DNA of 20,167 bases. Origin: an uncultured Hungatella sp. (lineage in GTDB: Bacteria > Bacillota > Clostridia > Lachnospirales > Lachnospiraceae). Positions within the stretch are counted from its first letter, which is position 1. Each line of letters starts with the position of its first letter. The notes below the pieces were generated by a model. It had not been told where the DNA came from and searched no databases. It saw nothing but the letters and a program-made list of their open reading frames with translations. The stretch covers positions 1 to 20,167 of the forward strand of contig CAJTUV010000047.1 in NCBI GenBank assembly GCA_910579515.1, given 5' to 3'. Position numbers and translations under genes: made by a program. This document shows positions 8,002 to 14,735 of the stretch, one piece after another.

Positions 8002-8023
8002 TTTGTTAAAATTTTGTTAAAAT
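8002..8023. repeat. Perfect tandem 11-bp repeat, Pho-box-like
   Basis: TTTGTTAAAAT occurs twice back to back (8002-8012 and 8013-8023). Read on the minus strand this gives TTAACA-N5-TTAACA, the spacing and sequence style of PhoP/OmpR-family direct-repeat sites in Firmicutes. It ends 8 bases upstream of the -35 of the DUF1538 promoter, a position suited to activation. The repeat is directly visible; the regulator is inferred. Confidence 0.6.
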
Positions 8024-8057
8024 GAAAACATTGATTTTCCAAGGGAAAACGTGGTTT

Positions 8058-8076
8058 TTGTGACTTTCTTGTGACT
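8058..8076. repeat. Second direct repeat with 11-bp period
   Basis: TTGTGACT occurs at 8058-8065 and 8069-8076, again 11 bases apart. The TGTTAA cores at 8004 and 8015 and the TGTGAC cores at 8059 and 8070 are all in register at multiples of 11 bases (8015 to 8059 is 44). It may be a distal part of the same control region or a separate site. Confidence 0.4.
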
Positions 8077-8124
8077 AATAAGATAACATAAACTGTATGA
8101 AAAGAGACAATTTAGTACCAATTT

Positions 8125-8163
8125 TAAGGACGGCCCAGACTAATCTTCTGAGTCATCCTTAAG
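8125..8163. other. Imperfect hairpin in gene-free stretch; likely prophage-end region
   Basis: The stretch 7995-8264 contains no credible gene. Apart from the direct repeats it holds a long imperfect hairpin: TTAAGGA (8125-8131) pairs with TCCTTAA (8157-8163) and pairing continues inward with two mismatches to a small loop near 8141-8147. There is no good U-tract on either side, so a terminator for the endolysin transcript is only one option. Because the lysis genes sit at one end of typical prophages, the attachment site should lie in or near this stretch, but the partner copy is outside the window. Confidence 0.4.
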
Positions 8164-8264
8164 TATTCTTGTGTAAATTCAATTAAATAATTTTTTGTTG
8201 CCGGCAAACTGCAGCAAACATTAAAGTCAATATAACATCTGTATCAATCCTGAGACAACACATA

Positions 8265-9041
8265 TTAAAAATCTCCTATATCCTGCACCCCATCCTTATC
8301 ACTTACATAAAGCGCGCATTCGTATGGGTGGCCTGGACGTGGTTCAAAGTAGTACCATTTACCATTAATCTTCCACCAACCAGATGCAGAATATCCTTTG
8401 TCGTTGAAGTAATATTTGTGTCCATTGACGACTTTCCAGCAATCCTTAAGATATGTATTGGGCGTATCCGCATACCACCAGCCGTAATCATCATGGTGCC
8501 ATCCCAATTCATAATTTGGTAATTCCACCAAGGACCAATCAGGCGCGCCATACCCAGCAATGCGAGCATAATTTAGTGGATATGATTTTTTGCATACTGC
8601 CCCGCCGTTAGCAATCACTTGGTCGCCGCTGCTTGTATTGCCCTCAATCGTGTAGACTCTGTCAGAAGATACTTCCATTACAATCCCAGTATGATTGATA
8701 CGAACAGAGTTTTTGAAGAATATCTGGCTCCCAGGCTCTGGAACAATACTCCATCGCCCTTTATTTTTGTAATATTGTGCTGAAGTAGGGGTGTAAGCGC
8801 TGAACCCACCGCAAAGCAACTGTCTAGCCTTGACCTCACCAAATGTCTTGACAAAACACCAGTCTACAAACATGTCGCACCAAGGCTGGCCTTGCAATTC
8901 TGGGTAAAGGTCTCTGGCATACTTTGTATAATTATTTTTTCCGGCATTTGCTGTTTTACTGTCCAAGTCCTTGCTGGAAGTTTTCTCTAAATATCCCTCT
9001 TCTTGCTTTGCCACCTGGATTAATTTTTCACATGCTTTCAT
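8265..9041 (-). CDS. Phage endolysin: CHAP domain plus choline-binding-type repeats
   Basis: 258 residues without a signal peptide. Residues about 30-165 form a CHAP-type cysteine peptidase/amidase domain: Cys55 in QPWCDMFVDWC, His117 in RINHTGIVMEV and an IEGNTS segment at 132-137 supply the likely catalytic Cys-His-(Glu/Asn). Residues about 180-235 carry three Trp/Tyr-rich wall-binding repeats (GWHHDDYGWWYAD, CWKVVNGHKYYFND, GWWKINGKWYYFEP) of the CW_binding_1 type. It would cut peptidoglycan from inside at phage release once the holin opens the membrane. It is last in the lysis cassette, 19 bases after the holin gene, with GGAGG before the ATG. Whether it cuts the stem peptide amide or a cross-bridge cannot be told from sequence. 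Confidence 0.92.
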   Translation of the reverse strand: MKACEKLIQVAKQEEGYLEKTSSKDLDSKTANAGKNNYTKYARDLYPELQGQPWCDMFVDWCFVKTFGEVKARQLLCGGFSAYTPTSAQYYKNKGRWSIVPEPGSQIFFKNSVRINHTGIVMEVSSDRVYTIEGNTSSGDQVIANGGAVCKKSYPLNYARIAGYGAPDWSLVELPNYELGWHHDDYGWWYADTPNTYLKDCWKVVNGHKYYFNDKGYSASGWWKINGKWYYFEPRPGHPYECALYVSDKDGVQDIGDF

Positions 9042-9060
9042 TGTATTCCTCCAATTTTAT

Positions 9061-9279
9061 TTAGACGAATTTATCCTTGGAATTTAAGTTTGCTGCGTCC
9101 GTCATACCCTCGCCGATTATGTAGGCAATAAGCGTACCTCCTGCCATTATAAGTGCTGTCACCTGTACCGCGGTGCTGTCTGATACGTTCATCATAGTCA
9201 TTAATGGAGTTACAAAACCTACAACCGCCATCCAGAACTTCCTACTTGTCAATTTCCTTGCCCAATCAATCTTTTTCAT
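9061..9279 (-). CDS. Phage holin
   Basis: 72 residues: a basic N-terminus (MKKIDWARKLTSRKFW), a first membrane helix at about 16-33, a short polar turn containing NVSDSTAVQ, a second helix at about 38-55, and a charged C-terminal tail (NLNSKDKFV). The two-helix form, the N-terminal DWxxKLTSRKFW block and the position between the XhlA-like gene and the endolysin are those of small Firmicute phage holins. It would form inner-membrane lesions that let the endolysin out. A strong AAAGGAG precedes the ATG. Confidence 0.88.
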   Translation of the reverse strand: MKKIDWARKLTSRKFWMAVVGFVTPLMTMMNVSDSTAVQVTALIMAGGTLIAYIIGEGMTDAANLNSKDKFV

Positions 9280-9296
9280 ATTTTTCTCCTTTCTAC

Positions 9297-9662
9297 TTAT
9301 AAAAGTGCAATTACAGCCACGACCGCCGCGCCTACAATTCCACCTAATACCGTTTTGATCATGTCCATTTTAATCTGCTTGAAGTCCTTCCCTGGTTCTT
9401 TTTCCATCGCGTCAAGCCGGTCATTTTGTTTCTCAATAAGATTTCCCTGACGCTCTATGGCTCCCAGCATGTTTTCCATATTGGTAGCCATTTTTTCCAC
9501 AGATATGGTCAGCGCATTAATCTGCCCTGTGACCTTTTCTAATGCGTCAATACGGTGGTTCTGTCTTTTGTTTTCATCTTCCAGTCGTTGATTTTCCGCT
9601 TCCATCCGGCGAGCAAATTCCTCGTGTACCTCTTTTGTTATGTATGATATTTTATCATCCAT
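9297..9662 (-). CDS. XhlA-like coiled-coil/membrane lysis accessory protein
   Basis: 121 residues. Residues about 8-90 are almost entirely helical with heptad-like spacing (EAENQRLEDENKRQNHRIDA, then IERQGNLIEKQNDRLDAMEK); a single C-terminal membrane helix covers about 104-121 (VLGGIVGAAVVAVIALL). This layout matches hemolysin XhlA and similar proteins encoded beside holins. It probably anchors in the membrane with the coiled coil in the cytoplasm and assists or tunes holin action. It is directly upstream of the holin gene (17 bases) with CAGGAGG before its ATG. The name rests on architecture and position rather than on a diagnostic motif. Confidence 0.7.
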   Translation of the reverse strand: MDDKISYITKEVHEEFARRMEAENQRLEDENKRQNHRIDALEKVTGQINALTISVEKMATNMENMLGAIERQGNLIEKQNDRLDAMEKEPGKDFKQIKMDMIKTVLGGIVGAAVVAVIALL

Positions 9663-9701
9663 ACATATACCTCCTGTAAATCCTGGTAATACTCATATGT
9701 T

Positions 9702-9806
9702 TTAATCATTTAATAGGTAGTTCTCAACCTCTTCTCTTAATTCTTCTGGAACCCGTTCCAAAAGAGTACGGCCTTTTCTAATTAAATCTGCATACACCCT
9801 TGCCAT
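9702..9806 (-). CDS. CD1375-type phage mini-protein (34 aa)
   Basis: A 34-codon reading frame, MARVYADLIRKGRTLLERVP followed by EELREEVENYLLND. It resembles the short CD1375-family proteins (M-A-K/R-V-Y-A-D-L-I-x-K-G) found just before holins in Clostridia prophages. The start lies 2 bases after the stop of the upstream gene and the ribosome site GGAGG sits inside that gene, so translation is coupled. It is predicted as one or two amphipathic helices. Function is unknown; position between tail and lysis genes is conserved in the family as I recall it. Confidence 0.75.
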   Translation of the reverse strand: MARVYADLIRKGRTLLERVPEELREEVENYLLND

Positions 9807-9808
9807 AA

Positions 9809-10093
9809 TTATTGCGCCCTCCTTCCTTCGTAAAGCTCCACAATCGCAAGCTGGGCATTAGTCAATTCATTTTCTAACTCTTGTATTCTCTTTTGCAACC
9901 TTCCAATATCTGATTCTGGCAAATAGGCAAAAACTGCTTTTGGATTATCCATATCTGTTATATCAATCCGTTCCAAGGTCGCTCCCTCTGGAATATCCAC
10001 AAACATAGCGGGGATCCCCTCTGGCGCCTGCGTATCTCCATATACAATATTCCAGATACGGCCTGTCAAATCATAAATAACAAGTGCTCTCAT
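9809..10093 (-). CDS. Small phage protein with C-terminal coiled coil
   Basis: 94 residues from the ATG at 10093, chosen because AAAGGA lies 8 bases upstream; the frame stays open 21 codons further but into the preceding gene with no ribosome site. The first 65 residues look like a compact beta-rich domain (MRALVIYDLTGRIWNIVYGD, then EGIPAMFVDIPEGATLERID), and residues about 66-94 form a leucine-rich coiled coil (RLQKRIQELENELTNAQLAI). Proteins of this form sit after tail-fibre genes in clostridial siphophages and may be fibre-associated. No specific function can be assigned. Confidence 0.7.
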   Translation of the reverse strand: MRALVIYDLTGRIWNIVYGDTQAPEGIPAMFVDIPEGATLERIDITDMDNPKAVFAYLPESDIGRLQKRIQELENELTNAQLAIVELYEGRRAQ

Positions 10094-10112
10094 TTTTACA
10101 TCCTTTCTTAAT

Positions 10113-11171
10113 TTAACCTGTAACATATGAAATATCAGTAATTCCAGTCCCTGCACCTAGTGTCAGTCTTATTCCTGGCGTTGAATTATCAATATGACAG
10201 GAAAACCTGACACATGGGGCAACCCATTTATATAACTTCTTCAATGTAGCATTGGGGCTGATTGTTAATGTAAAATCATCTGTATGTGTTGCTGTATCAT
10301 CTCGGTCAAAAAATGGTGTAGAAGAACTATAATTGCTATCCATATCTAACATATATGTACTATTATCATTTAGATAACATAAGTACAAACGTAAATATAT
10401 ATTTATTCTATCACTCTTTCTGCTTGCAGACCATATCGCATGCACCTTTGCAGTGATTGATGTAATATTTGCACACGGCACCGGACGTGCCCAAAAATTA
10501 GCGTCATTCTTACTCATTCGACTGGTCGAACTACCAGAAAAATAAAAATTATAACAATATCGTTCTCCAGTTAATATAAGACCGTTGACAGAACTTTTTA
10601 TACTTGAAACACTTAAACTTTTTCTAGGCGTACAATTTCCATTAGGAAAAACAACACTAGAATCTGTACTTTCGCCGGGATACGTAGACGCATCATTTCT
10701 ACCCCCGGCATTAATAAAAGACACCGATACATTACTTGGTATAGCGTTTATTACAATATTGCCTGTCATTTTTTTGCCGTTACAACTTATGGTTTGCTTT
10801 GACGCGCTAGGAGTAATGGTTTGTCCAGCCATAGTTGCCAGCGTCCCCGTAAGCCTGCTTCCATTAACCCACGCAGTTTTACCTGTTAAAATATCACCTG
10901 CGGCTGCTGTAGCACTTGTCTGTGAGGCCAGGGTATTAGCAGTCACTTTTCCGCTACCATTATGATATCCCTTAGGGATAGTGTAAGAACCACCAGCATT
11001 AAGCGATTTAGATGCAGCTCCATTATTAGGCATAGTGCCAGACACTGGCTCATCATTATCTTTTACTCCAGCAATTTTTCCAAATAGCACATCTGCGGCC
11101 GTCGCTGTCAGTTCGTCAGGGTCAAGTGCGGCTCCTGCGCCGCCCCCAACGGGTGCAATAACCATTGCCAT
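10113..11171 (-). CDS. Phage tail fibre / receptor-binding protein
   Basis: 352 residues. It opens with a short Gly-rich segment and continues with repeats common in Firmicute tail fibres: TAADVLFGKIAGVKDNDEPV, SGTMPNNGAASKSLNAGGSY, GYHNGSGKVTAN, AGDILTGKTAWVNGSRLTGT, NGKKMTGNI. From about residue 150 on the sequence becomes Ser/Asn/Thr-rich and beta-like with aromatic clusters, which is where host-range variation is expected. It lies last among the tail genes before the small coiled-coil protein. AGGAGG precedes the ATG. Fibre identity is inferred from repeat style and gene order; the receptor is unknown. Confidence 0.8.
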   Translation of the reverse strand: MAMVIAPVGGGAGAALDPDELTATAADVLFGKIAGVKDNDEPVSGTMPNNGAASKSLNAGGSYTIPKGYHNGSGKVTANTLASQTSATAAAGDILTGKTAWVNGSRLTGTLATMAGQTITPSASKQTISCNGKKMTGNIVINAIPSNVSVSFINAGGRNDASTYPGESTDSSVVFPNGNCTPRKSLSVSSIKSSVNGLILTGERYCYNFYFSGSSTSRMSKNDANFWARPVPCANITSITAKVHAIWSASRKSDRINIYLRLYLCYLNDNSTYMLDMDSNYSSSTPFFDRDDTATHTDDFTLTISPNATLKKLYKWVAPCVRFSCHIDNSTPGIRLTLGAGTGITDISYVTG

Positions 11172-11172
11172 G

Positions 11173-11658
11173 TTATAAACCTCCTTGTATCATTATCGTA
11201 AAATCTACAGCAGGCCTTTTATATGCTTTAAAAACAATCTTACCATTCTGAGTTGCATTATCGTCCGAATTTGTCATAAGCATACCAGCGGCCTTATTCC
11301 ATGCTTTTACATTATCCAGGGGTGCATTGCTTGGAGCATACACCCCGATTATCTTTATATTGCTTCCAGCTACCACCCTGTCCACATTTACGGTATTCGT
11401 AAACGGATAGGCGGAACTCCATCCAGAAGCAGGTATGGTTACATTTATCGGGGCCGCATAATTCTCAAATGCCTCCCCTATTCTCTGCTCCAGTCCATTC
11501 ATATTTTCAGCCGAAAACGGGTCTCCGGCCTGCCCTACGTTACCCTCGTTTCGCACTACGTCAAAAATCTGGCTTATTCCTGTTGCAATGTCTGTCAGTT
11601 TTCTGCGGCCAGGAAACTCCGAAACCCTGTCCATCCATTGTTTTTTGTTAAAAATCAT
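11173..11658 (-). CDS. Phage tail fibre/baseplate-associated protein
   Basis: 161 residues. The N-terminal block (FNKKQWMDRVSEFPGRRKL, then FSAENMNGLEQRIGEAF) matches an attachment domain seen at the start of many gut-phage fibre proteins. The C-terminal half (about 70-161) is a small beta domain (TIPASGWSSAYPFTNTV, then VAGSNIKIIGVYAP, KIVFKAYKRPAVDFTIMIQG). The start codon overlaps the upstream stop by one base (TAATG). It probably connects to the fibre encoded one base downstream. Confidence 0.7.
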   Translation of the reverse strand: MIFNKKQWMDRVSEFPGRRKLTDIATGISQIFDVVRNEGNVGQAGDPFSAENMNGLEQRIGEAFENYAAPINVTIPASGWSSAYPFTNTVNVDRVVAGSNIKIIGVYAPSNAPLDNVKAWNKAAGMLMTNSDDNATQNGKIVFKAYKRPAVDFTIMIQGGL

Positions 11659-12206
11659 TATAATTCACCTACTTCCTCGCCTGCATATAATCCTTCTCCG
11701 CATTGATAGTAACTGCTTTGTATCCGCATATATAAGTGGTATATATCATGCAGTATTTTTTCTATGTCATTCCATTTATCAAAAGTATTGAGCGGTCTTT
11801 GCGGTACGGGCGGCATGCCAGGGAGCTGTACCCATCCGTCTCTGATTTTCTGCACGTTATTCCTAATCCGTTCATAATCTTCTGCATGCGGAATGTCTTT
11901 TGCTGTCCAAGTATCGGGCCTTTCCTCGACTTCCACCGAAATCATGGTGGAAATAAAAGATATGTTAAATTCGTTGCGGTTTAAATCACCTGCATTTAAC
12001 GATCCTTTAATTCCGCCCATCCATATTTCTTTTTCCTCATCCGTGATGGTTCCCTTTTGATATTTTCGGGTAAGTTCAATCACATATTCCACATCCTGAC
12101 GAGTGCGGTCGTAAACAAATTCAAGCTCTGGTATTTGGCTTAATTGGAAATGTGTATAGTTTGATAATTCTTGATTGGTATATCTGCCCAATATAAAATG
12201 ATACAT
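11658..12206 (-). CDS. Phage tail/baseplate connector protein with C-terminal tag
   Basis: 182 residues. A central block (YDRTRQDVEYVIELTRKYQK, then ITDEEKEIWMGGIKGSLNAG followed by DLNRNE) is a connector motif widespread in phages of gut Firmicutes, where it links baseplate and fibre parts. The last 19 residues (SSYYQCGEGLYAGEEVGEL) match the end of the 574-aa hub-like protein two genes upstream, also at DNA level. GAGG lies before the ATG. A structural role in the tail tip is likely; the exact part is not known. Confidence 0.72.
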   Translation of the reverse strand: MYHFILGRYTNQELSNYTHFQLSQIPELEFVYDRTRQDVEYVIELTRKYQKGTITDEEKEIWMGGIKGSLNAGDLNRNEFNISFISTMISVEVEERPDTWTAKDIPHAEDYERIRNNVQKIRDGWVQLPGMPPVPQRPLNTFDKWNDIEKILHDIYHLYMRIQSSYYQCGEGLYAGEEVGEL

Positions 12207-12246
12207 AATTTCCTCTTTTCGTTAGGTCAGCTTAATTGCACATATT

Positions 12247-12609
12247 TCAACTTCTTTCACCTCTGTATTTACGGTAGATATTAAATCTATACTTACCATC
12301 TGCACTTGGAATCTCCACCTTTTTGCCCAAATCGCCGATTAATTTCATCAGGTAACGAGTGTTCTTAATCGCTGTTGAGATGTCTTTAAACAAATTCCCT
12401 ATCGTTTTCTTCCCTGAAGTCCACAATGGCATATCGCTTGGGGCTTGTGGGTCTGATTCATCCTGGCTTTCTAAATTTATGGACACAGTGCCAAAGTCCT
12501 CTACCCCCCCGATTTCTCCTTCAAGCTGTTTTGTTTTCTCCTCGAGTTCTCTAAAATTTTGATTAAAAAGCTCTATATTGTAATTATCTGTTTGGTTTGG
12601 ATAAATCAT
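12247..12609 (-). CDS. Small phage tail-tip protein
   Basis: 120 residues. N-terminal NYNIELFNQNFRELEEKTKQ, then a short coiled coil, a linker rich in Asp/Ser/Pro, and a TIGNLFKDISTAIKNTRYLM segment. The same IYPxxTxxYNxxxFNxNF start occurs in small proteins encoded next to baseplate genes in Clostridia phages, as I recall it. GGAGG precedes the ATG. Probably a baseplate or fibre-connector component; no catalytic motif is visible. Confidence 0.62.
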   Translation of the reverse strand: MIYPNQTDNYNIELFNQNFRELEEKTKQLEGEIGGVEDFGTVSINLESQDESDPQAPSDMPLWTSGKKTIGNLFKDISTAIKNTRYLMKLIGDLGKKVEIPSADGKYRFNIYRKYRGERS

Positions 12610-12618
12610 TTATACCTC

Positions 12619-14343
12619 CTACAAGATCCCCACTTCATCACCTGTATATAATTCGTCTCCAGCATAATAATATTCGGAAACCAACTTATAGTAACCTCTG
12701 CACTTTGCTGTGCTGACAAATCCTCCTGTCAAATCCGTAGACATAGACTCTATTGAAGCCACAAAATTTCCGTGCTGCCTTGACGGATTTTCGACCTCCA
12801 CCCAATCCCCAGCTTTTTCCCTTTCCGATAGATGTCTGGTCTGGATAATCTGCTGTAATTGGTAGTAATCCAAAATATTATCCGCTGCCCTTTGCGCAGC
12901 CTCAAAATTTAAAAGTGTTCCAGTAAATGTTTTTGTGCTTCTTACTTCGCCGCTTTTAATATGTTCGACACTTGATAATACTACCAGCTCTTCTTTGACA
13001 TACTTTTGTCCGTAAATAACAACTTCCTGCGGCTCTTCTCCTTCTATTTTGAGCGTTACATAGTAAGGCATTTGCTTAACCACAATTCCAACGCTGGCCG
13101 TCTCGTTTGCTGCTGGGCTGGTTAACTGTACCGTGTATGTGCCAGGTTTGTAGACTCCCTTAGTGAGCTCGCTTACTTTTTCGTCCAACGTCCAGGTCTG
13201 ATATTTAACATTAACATCAGACACATAATGGTCTGTGGATAAAGTGGTAGAAAACTTTCTGCTTCTTGGGATATTATTGGTAATTGAGCGATTAGCCCTG
13301 CGGATATCAATGCCTATTCTATGTGATGTATTAATGACGCTTCCACAGGCAAATAAAACTTCTCTTAATGCTTTCAGACAGCTTTGGATCTTAATAGTTC
13401 CATAGAGCGGCGTATTATAAGTCTCCTCATCAATCTCATAATCCGAGATTCCAGCTGATTCCATGATTTCTGTGATTATATCACCAGCCAGCTCTCCATC
13501 ATAAATGCGACCATCAATAAAATTTGTGTTGGTAAGCATGCCTTTGTAATCAATAGCGGATATCTTGCTTATGTTTTTTGTAGTGCTATTACTATCCAGA
13601 AAAAACACACCAAGAGGTATGGTCTCGCCATTAACTATCTCATAAGGCAGCATTCTCTGCCGTTTCTGGAAGAGTCTGTGTAATCCGCTTGCATTCCCAA
13701 TATTAAATTCATCTTCCGTATCAATAAATTCGAAAGTTAATTTATCTATGGAAAGCTTATCGCTGATCGGGTCGGTATCATTAATCAATTTTCCTGATTT
13801 TATTGTATCACGTCCCCAGACCAAGTTTGTACCATATTCAATGTATTGTAATTTTATGTAGTGGTACGGCAAAGCTTTGTTAAACTTAATTATTACTTTT
13901 CCATATTCCTCTACCTGATTTCTGCACAAATATACAAGACTGTTAGGATGAAACTTTTTCTTGGACTGCAAAATATTTAGGAAATCATACCAGAATATCT
14001 CTACCTCTAAAGGGTATGAATCCAAAAAGTACAGAGTTAGCCCCAAGCTTGTGTGATTTTCTGTAAAGTTTATCTCTATGGACTGCTCTTTTTCAAAAGT
14101 TCCTTCGGCCCCTGACTGCTCTGAGGAAAAAAACACAAGATTGGTTGGCTCTTGTGGAAATTCCTCCATGCTGCCATTTAATATGAAAAAATTATGCTCC
14201 AGTGTTGCATAGTTCGAGGACGATATATTATCTTTAATGAGTCCTAAATTAGCAAAATCCGAATTGTTATTAGTACTTACCTGGGAATCGTATAATGCAG
14301 TTGTGTCAAATAAAGCATATTCTACAAAAAATTCTGATTTCAT
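12619..14343 (-). CDS. Baseplate hub / tail-spike-like protein
   Basis: 574 residues from the ATG at 14343, which overlaps the upstream stop by 4 bases (ATGA) and has a purine-rich site (GAGGG) before it. Residues about 35-190 look like a jelly-roll or discoidin-like beta domain. Residues about 200-380 resemble the hub fold of Tal/XkdQ/gp27-type proteins (GETIPLGVFFLDS, KISAIDYKGMLT, YDGELAGDIITEIMESAGIS, LKALREVLFACGSVI). The C-terminal third is beta-rich and ends in a tag (SEYYYAGDELYTGDEVGIL) shared with the 182-aa tail protein. It would sit at the distal tail below the tape measure. No peptidase motif is evident, so a tail-lysin activity is not claimed. Confidence 0.75.
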   Translation of the reverse strand: MKSEFFVEYALFDTTALYDSQVSTNNNSDFANLGLIKDNISSSNYATLEHNFFILNGSMEEFPQEPTNLVFFSSEQSGAEGTFEKEQSIEINFTENHTSLGLTLYFLDSYPLEVEIFWYDFLNILQSKKKFHPNSLVYLCRNQVEEYGKVIIKFNKALPYHYIKLQYIEYGTNLVWGRDTIKSGKLINDTDPISDKLSIDKLTFEFIDTEDEFNIGNASGLHRLFQKRQRMLPYEIVNGETIPLGVFFLDSNSTTKNISKISAIDYKGMLTNTNFIDGRIYDGELAGDIITEIMESAGISDYEIDEETYNTPLYGTIKIQSCLKALREVLFACGSVINTSHRIGIDIRRANRSITNNIPRSRKFSTTLSTDHYVSDVNVKYQTWTLDEKVSELTKGVYKPGTYTVQLTSPAANETASVGIVVKQMPYYVTLKIEGEEPQEVVIYGQKYVKEELVVLSSVEHIKSGEVRSTKTFTGTLLNFEAAQRAADNILDYYQLQQIIQTRHLSEREKAGDWVEVENPSRQHGNFVASIESMSTDLTGGFVSTAKCRGYYKLVSEYYYAGDELYTGDEVGIL

Positions 14344-14735
14344 CCTGGCACCCTCGTTGGTCCTTTTGCTATAAATTTGCATGTGAAGCTGGTAAATTCT
14401 GCTTCATTGTTGAGTATCTTTTTGTATTCGTCTGAAACGCTGGATATGTAACCGCGAAACGTATAGTACCCATCCTTTGTAGGTACTGATATTTCATGAA
14501 ATTCCACTGGTTCCGTCATCTTGTTCCAAAAGGCTTCATAATCTGTATCCCCAAAATCAGAGCTAGAGCCAACAGTCAAAGTATAATTATAGTACACTCC
14601 AATAAGCTCCCTGAGGAGGTCTCCTTCCTCGCTGCGTTCTGCATATTTGTCCAAAAAATCCGCGTTTCTTTTCAATGACACCATAGGGATATCGTAATAG
14701 ATACCATCTACCTTTATTCCCTTCTCAAATTTCAT
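14340..14735 (-). CDS. Small tail protein following tape measure
   Basis: 131 residues, starting at the ATG that overlaps the tape-measure stop by one base (TGATG); a GTG one codon earlier is also possible. GGGGGTG serves as ribosome site. It looks like a compact alpha/beta protein (GIKVDGIYYDIPMVSLKRNA, then EFHEISVPTKDGYYTFRGYI). In gene order this is where the distal tail component Dit would be, and a minor Dit-like or adaptor role is plausible, but the sequence is too short for a full-size Dit and I cannot confirm the fold. Confidence 0.65.
   Translation of the reverse strand: MKFEKGIKVDGIYYDIPMVSLKRNADFLDKYAERSEEGDLLRELIGVYYNYTLTVGSSSDFGDTDYEAFWNKMTEPVEFHEISVPTKDGYYTFRGYISSVSDEYKKILNNEAEFTSFTCKFIAKGPTRVPG

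Noticed and set aside
8097..8162. Plus-strand 21-codon ORF at the prophage edge
   Set aside because: No ribosome site, and its sequence is explained by the hairpin at 8125-8163.
12619..14343. Tail-associated lysin activity in the hub-like protein
   Set aside because: No NlpC/P60, M23, CHAP or lysozyme motif is visible in the 574 residues.
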